The notes below the pieces were generated by a model. That model did no database searches. It was not told the DNA's origin and worked only from the letters and a program-made list of their open reading frames with translations. 15,320 nucleotides of DNA from Rhodobacter sp. (GTDB lineage Bacteria > Pseudomonadota > Alphaproteobacteria > Rhodobacterales > Rhodobacteraceae), in assembly GCA_016704435.1 (NCBI GenBank), contig JADJAB010000038.1:1-15320 (forward strand), read 5' to 3'. Shown piece after piece: positions 1 through 6,776 of this stretch (within the stretch, counting starts at the first letter, position 1; every line of letters begins with the position of its first letter). Position numbers and translations under genes: made by a program.

Positions 1-80
1 CGGCACGCCCGGCGCTGGCTCACTCCGTGGACCGCCACGACATGGGCCATCGCCTCCCGCTTCACACCGGGCGCTACCAT
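1..80 (-). CDS. IS3-family transposase OrfB N-terminus, partial
   Basis: The first ~26 residues of the catalytic subunit, starting at the ATG (80-78) that overlaps the OrfA poly-A tract. The peptide MVAPGVKREAMAHVVAVHG followed by VSQRRAC matches the usual IS3 OrfB opening (KREAVAH...VSERRAC). The DDE catalytic core lies outside the window. Its frame relative to OrfA is +1, not the expected -1. Either the A tract has lost a base or OrfB is started independently at this ATG. Confidence 0.65.
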   Translation of the reverse strand, partial: MVAPGVKREAMAHVVAVHGVSQRRAC

Positions 81-339
81 TTTTTGCCGCGACATCCTTC
101 AGGATGGCGTTGTCGAGCATCGCCTCGGCCAAGAGCTTCTTGAGTTTGCCGTTCTCCTCCTCGAGCGCCCTCAGCCGCCGCACATCCGACACTTCCAGGC
201 CGCCATACTTCGCCTTGTATTTGTAGAAGGTCGCAGTGCTCACCCCATGCTGCCGGCAGACATCGACCGTCGACATGCCGGCCTCCTGCTCCTTGAGCAT
301 CGCGATGATCTGCTCCTCGGTGAACCTTGATCGCTTCAT
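1..339 (-). CDS. IS3-family transposase OrfA (helix-turn-helix subunit), partial
   Basis: OrfA supplies the DNA-binding half of the IS3 OrfAB transposase. Read from the ATG at 339 it begins MKRSRFTEEQIIAMLKEQ and continues through VCRQHGVSTATFYKYKAKYGG, the HTH_Tnp_1 helix-turn-helix (~residues 5-50). A leucine-zipper-like stretch rich in L and E follows (ALEEENGKLKKLLAEAML, ~60-80). In family members OrfA ends soon after at a poly-A slippery tract, where a -1 ribosomal shift makes OrfAB. Here the tract (minus strand, 85-80) has six A residues, and the OrfA frame reads on past it without a stop to the window edge. This is one base short of what the usual A7 arrangement would need. The start is chosen because it gives the family's normal N-terminus. 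Confidence 0.8.
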   Translation of the reverse strand, partial: MKRSRFTEEQIIAMLKEQEAGMSTVDVCRQHGVSTATFYKYKAKYGGLEVSDVRRLRALEEENGKLKKLLAEAMLDNAILKDVAAKNGSARCEAGGDGPCRGGPRSEPAPGVP

Positions 340-403
340 CGTCCGTCTCCTCGTTTGGAGCGGACTCTACCTCAAACTGGAGGAGGATACGGGGCTCAGG
401 TCA

Positions 404-583
404 GCGCCTCCAAAAGCGCGCGACCCGCGACATTGTCGATATGATGGTCCATCAGATCGGCGGCACGATCACCGCTCGCCACGAAATCAGCGCCTCGATG
501 ATCTGGCGGTGTTCGTCAATCCCGCAATCCACCGAATGCGGGCGGCCATATTTAGGTGTCGCCTTAAATGCGGTATACAAAAG
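404..583 (-). pseudogene. GntR-family (FCD domain) regulator, C-terminal scrap
   Basis: This minus-strand stretch translates as an FCD effector-domain tail. One frame gives KYGRPHSVDCGIDEHRQII (the EHR-x-I-(I/L)-x-A-(I/L) helix of FCD proteins). After a frame change near 485 the next helix follows as ASGDRAADLMDHHIDNVAG and then RALLEALT. The DNA-binding N-terminus is absent: an in-frame stop lies at 584-586 and the ISKra4 element begins a few bases beyond. The other side ends at the IS3 terminus. It is therefore a remnant trapped between two insertion sequences, unrelated in position to the intact GntR gene at the right of the window. Family assignment rests on the short FCD motif, so I am moderately sure. 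Confidence 0.5.
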
Positions 584-596
584 TCAATAAAATCAA

Positions 597-1964
597 TGGG
601 GCAGTTTGGGAGTGGAAAGGATCTGAGGTTCAAGCGGCTTTGAGATGCTGATTTGATAGTCTTCCATCCAGAACGGCCGCTCTAACCGTAGCGACCCTGT
701 GGGCGCCCCTTGGTGACCACCGCATCCGCTGCTTCTTTCCCATTCGGACATTGGCGATTTCGTTGACCAGGCCTTCGGCCCGCGATGTCGAGACAGCTTT
801 TCCCTGCCTCCGCCGGTGCCCGTAGTTGACGAGAGCGGACAGATTATGGGTCAGGTAGGTCTATAGTTCGGGCCGCTGTCGACAGCGCCGCTTCCCTAGT
901 GTTACCTACAGCGCAATCGCGCGCCTGCATGGCAAACCGGAACAGGATTCCGAGTGTTTCCAGCGCGCGGTGAGTCTGGCCATGCCAGATGCGCCATCGT
1001 AGCCGTTCCACGAGCGCCTCGACATCGGCGGTCTCGCTGTTTTCAAGCTGCGACAGCAGGGTTTGGAACGTTGTCTCCACGTGCCTGATGCGGGCGAATA
1101 TGTGCCACCAATCGAGGATGTGTTCGACGTTTCCATTGGTTGCGTTTCGCACAAGACGCGGAAGTGCGGGATCACCGTCGGACAACACTGTTTTGGCTGA
1201 ACCCGGCCTCCAGCCCGCGGCTTTGAGATTGGACTTTAGGCATTCCAAGGATGGTCAGCCCCGGCCAGGCTCAATCTGAAACGGCGTTTGTTGCCAACTT
1301 TGCTCTCGATCGATCCGACAATGACTTCAAAGTTCCGCCTTTGATATTCAGGTCTTGAGCGGACATAGGCGCTATCCAGAAACACTGTCATTTCGCGTTC
1401 ACCAGATTGAACCTCCGGGTCCTTTTGAGTTTCGTCACATCGGGCTTCCAAGCCGTCAGCTACCGAGGCAAGGCGGTTGCGGATTGTTGTGTGGTTCTGT
1501 CTGGCGCATGGTGTCAGCGCGTTCAAAATCCGTGCAGCTTCACGAAAACTATGGCGCGCGGCCAAATCGGCCTGCAGCTTGCAAAACTCCGGTGTCGCGT
1601 TTCCCGGGAGCATGCGCGTGAGTGGCGAGAATGCCGCTGTGCAGTTTGGAAAACCCGGGAAACGGCTCATGCAGATGCGGACCCGTGGTGCCTCGACGGT
1701 TACACGGCCGAACAGAGTATCTATCCGACGTGAGCGGCGATCATGTATGGGCAAGTAGGTTTGGCAGGTCTGGCAAACCCGCTCAATCTCACTGATTTCC
1801 TCTACTTGATCTTGCAGAACTGCTTGTTGGCTCTCTTTCAGGATTACCTTCCCTTCGGCAAGGCTTAGCCCGAAATCCTCGGCGCATGCCTCTGTCGAAC
1901 GCCGTTCCAGAACACCGACATCATGAACCCGACGCTCCCGGAGTGGTCGCGGGAAGGTTTGGCG
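597..1964 (-). mobile_element. ISKra4-family insertion sequence, decayed
   Basis: The extent is set by the transposase reading frames plus the sequence beyond the stop. The outer end near 597 starts GGGGCAGTTTGGGAGTGG on the plus strand, which could be the terminal repeat, but I could not find a matching copy at the other end. The left edge of the transposase (about 1910-2000) is fused in frame to an unrelated gene. Either the upstream terminus has been deleted or the junction lies within a conserved-looking stretch I cannot divide. Boundaries are approximate. Confidence 0.55.
630..1964 (-). pseudogene. ISKra4-family transposase, frameshifted
   Basis: A DDE transposase in three pieces. Piece one (to ~1250) contains the zinc-finger-like CQTCQTYLPIHDRRSRR, then TLFGRVTVEAPRVR and the catalytic strand TVFLDSAYVRSRPEYQRR. 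Piece two (1248 to ~846, another frame) carries GWRPGSAKTVLSDGDPALPR and VEHILDWWHIFARIRHVE, both ISKra4 hallmarks. Piece three (~846-630, back in the first frame) carries ALVNYGHRRRQGKAVSTSRA, followed by EG, and MGKKQRMRWSPRGAH, ending at TGA 632-630. Between pieces two and three there is also an in-frame amber codon (TAG) where relatives have a coding residue. At least two frame changes mean that no full-length protein is made from this sequence as written. The N-terminus is supplied by a fused foreign gene rather than its own start. Confidence 0.85.
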
Positions 1965-2714
1965 TGTCAGCGTGCGCAGCGCCTGGGCGAGTTCGGCATG
2001 GCCAAGGGGTTCGATCATGTTGGCGACATGCAGGCGGAGCAAGCCAATGAAGGGAGCGTCCTTGTCTTGCGGATCGATCGGATCGCCCTCGTCGACGGGA
2101 TCGCGAACCGACAAGTAGGCGTCAGCGGGATTAGAATTGGCTACGCCCCACCGGGTGGCGACCGCGATCCGCTTCACGGTGACTCTTCGGCCTTTGACTG
2201 TCACGTCGATGCGTCCGGCTTGCGTCCAAGCGCGCGCGAGCGCTTTCGCAGGTCCACCCGGGTCGTGACAGCCCTTGGCCTCCGCGATTGTGAGCGAGGT
2301 CAGATCAGATTTGCATGCGATCCAGTCGGGGAGATCGCCTCGGGTGAGGCGCTTGATCCTGGTTTGCTTGCGACGGTCGAGATCGATCACGTGGTTGCCG
2401 AGATGGGCGAAGATGGAGAGGCCGAAATATCGTTCGAGATAAGCGCGGGCGACGAATCGCCCAAACAAGCCCGACAACGCGACCTTCACTTCGCGCGCCT
2501 GGCCGAGCGGCTGCCTGAAAAGGAAGGATGTACCCGCGCCGGTCGGCGTGAGGAGGGCATCCAATATTGACCATGCGCCATAGGCTGCGCCCGGCGTCTG
2601 AAGCACTTCTCGAATGCCGGCGTCTTCGATGTCGGAGACGTCCAGGGCGATGGTGGCGCCGGCAGACGGGTCAAGTGATGGAGGCGTGAAGTTGTAGATG
2701 AAGGTTCGGGTCAT
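1965..2714 (-). pseudogene. HipBA-linked gene with PD-(D/E)XK-like motif, 3' end fused to transposase
   Basis: The third gene of the hipBA operon. Its ATG overlaps the hipA stop (ATGA, 2714-2711), which implies coupled translation. About 250 residues belong to it. Then, with no stop, the frame passes into the ISKra4 transposase, giving a 492-codon chimera (2714-1236). I do not recognise a named family. Residues 128-148 read LPDWIACKSDLTSLTIAEAK followed by G. This looks like the PD...(D/E)XK core: D130, then E145-x-K147 on a hydrophobic strand, with a Gln in the following helix (WTQAGRI, Q166). On that basis a nuclease fold is inferred, not shown. The N-terminal part (MTRTFIYNFTPPSLDPSAGA) has no signal peptide or membrane segment. 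The native C-terminus is lost or displaced. Confidence 0.55.
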
Positions 2715-3959
2715 AGCGCCAGCGCGCGCTTGAGATCATCGTGCTCGAAGGCGCTGGCCATCCGGGTGATTTCGGCGGAGCGCGCACCGGCTGCCTTAGC
2801 GGTTTCACGCCACGTCGCGGTCACGGTCGCGACCTCTTTGATGATTGCGCGGGCTTGCTGCAGTGTTAGGCCGAAGAACTCCGAAGCCCCCTCAAGCAGA
2901 TCCACCGAGCAGGTGCCCTCGTCCAAGTCGATGTTCGTCGTCAGCACACGCGCCTTGAGGTCGGTGGGCACAGGGTTAAGGTCGTAGGCGGGTGAAAGAG
3001 ACCATCCTGCCTTCCCGCGCCAAAGGAAGCCATGGTTGCGCAGGTGGTCATCGACATTGGAAATCAGCACGTTGAAGACGACCCGCCGATAGAGTGCATG
3101 AGCGTCCGTCTTCCCCTGCGCGCCATGTTGCGTAAGAGCGTCGACGATCTCCGGGTAGCTGCCGCGCTCACCGTCCTTGGCGCCCATCATCGCCATTGCA
3201 GATAGGAAGGGAGTGCGGATCTGGCCGGCGCGATCGAAGCGCCGCGACAGCATCACCGCCTTGCCGGCGACCTCAATCAGCTCATGGTGAGGGGTGGTGA
3301 TGCCTGCCTGGTCAGCCAGCCGTAGCGCGATCTCCTCCCACGTCTCCATGCTGTAATCGTCGGTCTCCTTCGGTAATTTGGCGATGGATAGTTGTCCGTG
3401 CTGGTCGATGACCGACGCCTTCGGCCGCGCGCCGCCGAGGGAGGAGCCGGGGGCGAAGATGAGTTGAAGGTCCTCGTCTGTTTCCTCGTCCCGGAGGATC
3501 CGTTCCGGTGATCTGGAGCAGCCGCCCGAGTTCGATCAGGGCTGGGACGCCGGCGCGGATAGGTGCCTGGAACGTCTCTTCGCCTGCCCAGCGGAATCTG
3601 AGGGCACCCAAGCGGGTCTCGTCGGCGACGCCGAGGAGGTAATCGCTTTCAGCAAGGGTGCGAACGGCGCGGCCTTCGCGCTCCGCAAGACGGCGCTCGG
3701 CCCGTTGCATAAGGCGGCGCCCCCATGTGTCGGGCGCTGAGTCTCCGATGGAACCGAAAGTCACCAGTCCGGCAGGAGGGGCGAAGGCACCGCGGGTTAG
3801 AGCAAGGGCAGGTTCAAGCGAGAACCGGTCTGAATCGTCGAGCCACGCGCCATCATATTCGAAAAGGATGGTCTCTGTGCCGCGGACGCGATTGCTTCGC
3901 GCCAGTCCGATGGGGCGCGTGCGACCAACCAAGTCGATATGTACCTCGAAATCAGCCAT
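2711..3959 (-). pseudogene. hipA: HipA-family serine/threonine kinase toxin, one frameshift
   Basis: HipA kinases phosphorylate a translation factor (glutamyl-tRNA synthetase in E. coli) and are neutralised by HipB. Restoring one base gives ~415 residues, near the usual length. The N-subdomain runs 1-~150 (MADFEVHIDLVGRTRPIG; FGSIGDSAPDTWGRRLM). The kinase core carries the P-loop-like SLGGARPKAS (~173-182), the ATP lysine IAKLP (K194), the catalytic ISNVDDHLRNHGF (D303, N308) and the metal-binding SPAYDLNP (D326). All core motifs are intact. The lesion is one extra base at the CC of 3505-3506 (minus strand ACCGGAACGG where ACCGAACGG restores frame), splitting it into 3959-3312 and 3349-2711. 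It overlaps hipB by 8 bases and the next gene by 4. It may be a sequencing error rather than a dead gene. Confidence 0.85.
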
Positions 3960-4287
3960 CGCGAGATGATCCGGCTGTCCGCTTGAAGTGGACGCGCTTG
4001 GGCAGTTCGGCGCTGGCCAGCGCTTGTCCGACTGGGTCGTTGCCGATGTCGGCGATCTGGCTCAAACCGTCGAGCAGGCCGAGCGCCTGAAGGACGCCCG
4101 CATAGATGCCAATGCTCACATTTGTATCTCCCGCCTCGACCTTTTGGAGGGTGGAGCGGGAGGTAAAGGCACGCTCCGCCACGACCGCCATCGGCAACTT
4201 TCGACGCCGACGGGCATCGTGGATATCGGCACCTAGCTTGCGCAAGGCGCGCCGCACGGCGGCGGGAGGACTATGTGGTGTCGGCAT
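3952..4287 (-). CDS. hipB: HipB-like XRE-family antitoxin/repressor
   Basis: A small helix-turn-helix protein of 111 residues that should bind DNA at its own promoter and hold HipA inactive. The Cro/C1-type HTH lies about residues 30-70: VVAERAFTSRSTLQKVEAGD followed by NVSIGIYAGVLQALGLLDGL. The ATG at 4287 is preferred over an upstream in-frame GTG at 4302. GAAGGTG sits a few bases before the ATG, and the GTG would lie inside the palindromic operator candidate. The C-terminal tail (ELPKRVHFKRTAGSSRDG) is basic. It overlaps hipA by 8 bases. Intact in this sequence. Confidence 0.85.
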   Translation of the reverse strand: MPTPHSPPAAVRRALRKLGADIHDARRRRKLPMAVVAERAFTSRSTLQKVEAGDTNVSIGIYAGVLQALGLLDGLSQIADIGNDPVGQALASAELPKRVHFKRTAGSSRDG

Positions 4288-4301
4288 TTGGCACCTTCGC
4301 A

Positions 4302-4314
4302 CTACAGACTGTAG
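4302..4314. promoter_or_regulatory. Perfect inverted repeat, candidate HipB operator
   Basis: CTACAGACTGTAG is a perfect 6-1-6 palindrome starting 14 bases upstream of the hipB ATG, just before its ribosome-binding site. HipB proteins are known to autorepress by binding palindromes at their own promoter. The assignment to this HipB is inference from position. A promoter -10/-35 pair is not clear to me in the AT-richer stretch at 4318-4350. Confidence 0.5.
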
Positions 4315-4460
4315 GAATATGTAGCACCAAGCTTACAATTATGCTAGTAGAACGGCGTTGTATTCCGGTTGGGTTGCGACGGTGGCTTTAGGTTCTAGGC
4401 GAAGGAGGCCACAAAAGGCAGCCCGCTGAGGACGGTGGGGAGCCAAAAGGGGCGGAAACT
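4315..4460. other. Divergent intergenic region between hipB and the winged-helix gene
   Basis: A non-coding gap holding the promoters for two back-to-back operons. It contains an AT-rich stretch (4318-4345) likely to carry the hipB promoter. A purine-rich leader (4420-4460: GGTGGGGAGC, AAAAGGGGCGG) ends in a Shine-Dalgarno-like sequence before the GTG at 4461. I could not pick a convincing sigma-70 pair for either side. Confidence 0.35.
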
Positions 4461-5113
4461 GTGGTTGAAATTCCTGGGTCTACCGACCGACAGAGTGCCG
4501 TCCGATTGCTGGCTTGCATCGACGCGGCGGGCAGCCCCGACCGTTCAGATCAGTGGGGTCCGGACGTCGTGGTAGCTCTCCATGCTCAGTCAAGGCTGCA
4601 AGCACTCGACTTCTGGATGCGCAATCCCGACTACCTCGCCAACGAGCTTCTGACCGAGTTCGAGGCAGGCGGCGACCGAACACTGGTCCACCTCGCCCAG
4701 CGAATATTCGATGATCGTGAGCCCGATCTGCGTCGCTTGCCGATGATCCGATATCATTTTGGCGCGTTGCCGAACCTCTGGACAACGCGCTATCGATTCT
4801 TCGGGCGGCCGATCTCATCCGGATCCGGCGGCAGGGGGTTCCCGGGCAGGTTCGCGAGCATATTTATCTGCTCACAGTGAAAGGCCGCGCCGCGATGGTC
4901 TCGCTCGCAGGAGCCGCGCCGGAACTCGCGTGGTATCAAGCGCGGGCTGCGATCGTGGCCCGCATCGCTGGTGATCAAGGCGGCAAAGCCCTGAAAGATC
5001 GGCAATATCTCCAGCAGGAATATGCCGGAACGGAACTCACCCACATTATCGCACCGATCACTGACCGGGTTCGCGGGCGGCTCAGCGCAATCCTTGGGAG
5101 TTTGGCGGAATGA
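4461..5113 (+). pseudogene. Winged-helix-like protein upstream of SMC-like ATPase, one frameshift
   Basis: About 217 residues once one base is restored. The GTG at 4461 follows GGGGCGG. The first piece runs to ~4772 (LLACIDAAGSPDRSDQWGPD ... MIRYHFGALP). The second continues PLDNALSILRAADLIRIRRQ, then EHIYLLTVKGRAAM, and ends ITDRVRGRLSAILGSLAE at TGA 5111-5113. The frame changes at CCGAACC near 4772, where CCGGAACC would keep it open. The 'ALSILRAADLI...R...YLLTVKGRAAM' pattern (helix, then a hairpin ending in L-T-x-K-G) is typical of winged-helix folds. Its stop overlaps the ATG of the next gene (ATGA, 5110-5113). By position it could be the middle component of an ABC-3C-like conflict system. 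That is inference, and no enzymatic motif is visible. Confidence 0.55.
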
Positions 5114-5740
5114 CCTCAAGTTGGCTTGAGACAATCGCGCAACGGGTCGACATGACGCCGACGCAGGCCGAAATTGCTTTGCGCAAACGGGGCATCACCG
5201 CTGATCGACCATTGCGGCCCAGCTCGCACGCTCACGATCACATCAATTGCCTTCAAGGGTGAAAAGCGCGGTTCCGGCCACGGAACCATCGACTTCGCGT
5301 GGAGTGATTTGAAACCCCGGCATCTGGGCAGTAACCAGCGAAAAAAAATCTCGCGGGCAAATCGAGTGTGCTCGAAATTATACTGTGGTGCCTGCGAGGT
5401 GCGCCCAAAGACCTTCAGGGCGATGTCCGCAAATGGCTGAACTGGGTCGCGATGACTTTCCTCGTCGACGAGCAGGCTTATCGGATCGAGTTCAGAGTCG
5501 AGGCAGGTGTGCCGAGTGGAAATCTCTCACGCTTGCGACCCGGTGGCGGTATCGCGGACGCATTGGTCAATTCTCCACCGACGGTGGATTTGCTGCTGCC
5601 ATGTCACGATCTGGCGATGAACACGTTGGGATCTTGATCCCATTCCTCCCATGCAGGGCAAGGATGGCGACAAGCAGGCGGTCGAGCACGGATGGACCGC
5701 ATTGTCAGGCGGCCTTTATTTCGGTTCTGCCTCAAAGTGT
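5110..5740 (+). pseudogene. RecN/SMC-like AAA ATPase (ABC-3C type), N-terminal part, frameshifted and cut by ISL3
   Basis: The ATG overlaps the upstream stop. Read across frame changes it gives MTSSWLETIAQRVDMTPTQA, then LTITSIAFKGEKRG and IDFAWSDLKP, then GIWAVTSEKNLAGKSSVLEI. The last is a Walker A of the N-x-x-G-K-S-S kind seen in SMC/RecN-like ATPases. Next come CLRGAPKDLQGDVRKWL, FSTDGGFAAAMSRSGDEH and PMQGKDGDKQAVEHGWTALS followed by GGLYFGSASK. At least two frame changes sit on homopolymers: CCCC at 5315-5318, and A8 at 5341-5348, where seven A restore GKSS. Others lie near 5210, 5560 and 5630. Coding similarity stops at about 5740, just before the ISL3 transposase, so the coiled-coil and C-terminal ATPase halves are missing. 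Identification as an ABC three-component ATPase is from recalled family features. Confidence 0.6.
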
Positions 5741-5781
5741 GTGGCGCTTATCCTTCGTTGAAAGAGTAACGGAGGACAGGA

Positions 5782-6250
5782 ATGAACTTGAAGTCGCGTT
5801 GGTCACCCTGCCGTGGGGTGACGGTTGATAGAGTTGCCCAGGAGTTGGGCCGTTGGACAGTTTCATGTACGCTTCGACCGTCCGGTAGATGCCCAGACTG
5901 CGGGTTGAAATCACGCCGGTGTCACGGTTGGCGCAGCCGCCGTCTTAGGGATCTCGCCTCTCACGGGGACTTGGTCGAGTTGTATGTGCGCCTTTGCCGG
6001 TGGCGTTGCGAACAGCTGAGCTGCGCCCGCCGAACCTTTTCTGACGACGAAGCCCTGCTTGCTCGGCCATATTCGCACCACACCAAGCGTGCTGCACAAA
6101 TCATCGGTCTCCTAGGGGCATTCCGCAGGTGGGCGACCGCCGAGAAAATCCTGCACCGACTTGGCCTTCGGGTAAGTGACGATACGATCCTGAGGCAGCT
6201 ACTGCGCTTAACCGACGGCGGCGAGGAACCTGCCCGCGTCATTGGGATAC
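5782..6250 (+). pseudogene. ISL3-family transposase, N-terminal fragment
   Basis: Starts at the ATG at 5782 behind GGAGGACAGGA. About 155 residues match the ISL3 N-terminus. A zinc-finger zf-ISL3 region (GRCPDCGLKSRRCHGWRSRR, then LCRWRCEQLSCARRTFSDDE) is followed by the helix-turn-helix region (AEKILHRLGLRVSDDTILRQ, LLRLTDGGEEPARVIGI). In complete proteins a DDE core (IDDWAWRKG...) follows directly. Here similarity stops at about 6250 and the frame closes at TAG 6268-6270, so the catalytic domain is absent. The element end upstream probably lies near 5740, where the ATPase homology stops, but I could not define its inverted repeat. Confidence 0.75.
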
Positions 6251-6390
6251 CCTTGGCGACTGGCGGGTAGTCGATGAAGAGCTTGTCGCCATCGGGGCGG
6301 ATCGTTGCTTGAAGACCCTGCAGAGCAATGGCCTTCGTGATGATCGGCTGAATGGTGCCTGCAACCTCTGGCGAGGGCGTGATCGGCAAG
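6251..6390. other. Unassigned debris with a possible minus-strand coding scrap
   Basis: Between the ISL3 fragment and the LysR tail. On the minus strand one frame reads VAGTIQPIITKAIALQGLQA followed by TIRPDGDKLFIDYPPVAKG. It looks protein-like (amphipathic helix, then two strands), but I do not recognise it and no start belongs to it. It may be the tail of a gene broken by the ISL3 insertion or a later deletion. Confidence 0.25.
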
Positions 6391-6392
6391 TT

Positions 6393-6542
6393 GGCCGATC
6401 TTGCAAGATCCGATCGACGTCGGCCTTTTGATCCCCCTCTTCCCGGACCAGTCCCGCTCAACTGGCATCGGTTACGATCTGGTGACGACACACGAGGCCA
6501 GAAAACGGCCGGAGGTAGCTGCGTTTTCTGAGTGGCTTCTAG
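6393..6542 (+). pseudogene. LysR-type regulator, C-terminal scrap
   Basis: The last ~45 residues of a LysR substrate-binding domain: DPIDVGLLIPLFPDQSRSTG, then IGYDLVTTHEARKRPEVAAF and SEWLLGVARNA before TGA at 6540-6542. The ending 'L-V-T-x-x-x-A-R-x-R-P-E-V-A-A-F-x-x-W-L' is characteristic of GcvA-like LTTRs. Upstream of ~6393 the homology breaks off. The DNA-binding domain is absent. It differs from the intact LysR that converges on it from 7649. Confidence 0.55.
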
Positions 6543-6776
6543 GGGTCGCCAGAAATGCTTGAGGGAACGTGATCTTCATGAGCCAGTCGGCTACGACGAA
6601 ATTGGAAAATCAGCTTTGGTCCGACCACGTCGTTGCGACGGCGCGATGTGAGGGGCGGCAAGCAGTCGTTAGATACAGTCAGCACCAAAGCCTGCTCTGC
6701 GGACAAAACGGCTCGTCGCCACCGCTGCTCCAATGGCCGCAATCGGCAGTTTTCCTTTGGCACAATCAGGAAGGGG
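6543..6776. other. Intergenic, no gene recognised
   Basis: Between two convergently oriented LysR 3' ends. The forward and reverse frames here give only short peptides without family character. Near 6770-6787 a weak dyad (minus strand GGAAAGG-TAGC-CCCTTCC, imperfect) could terminate the intact LysR transcript, but it lacks a clear U-run. Confidence 0.3.

Larger units (their letters stand above)
1..403 (-). mobile_element. IS3-family insertion sequence, left end (partial)
   Basis: One end of an IS3-family element running leftward off the window. It holds orfA and the first codons of orfB. The presumed outer terminus, read on the minus strand, starts TGACCTGAGCCCC (plus-strand 391-403). It has the TG end typical of IS3 elements and lies 64 bases upstream of the orfA start. 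Immediately outside it the sequence reads as a GntR/FCD coding remnant, so the element appears to have inserted at the end of that gene. The other end and the target duplication are outside the window, so neither can be confirmed. Confidence 0.75.

Noticed and set aside
1923..2570. 215-codon plus-strand ORF
   Set aside because: Antisense to the HipBA-linked gene. It has no family features and no ribosome-binding site, and the opposite strand has the coupled start.
4301..4302. Upstream GTG start of hipB
   Set aside because: It would lie on the palindrome with no ribosome-binding site in front, while the ATG at 4287 has GAAGGTG at proper spacing.
5961..6491. 176-codon minus-strand ORF spanning the ISL3 fragment and LysR scrap
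   Set aside because: Most of it is antisense to recognisable transposase and LysR sequence. Only the 6251-6390 part is possibly coding, and that is listed separately.
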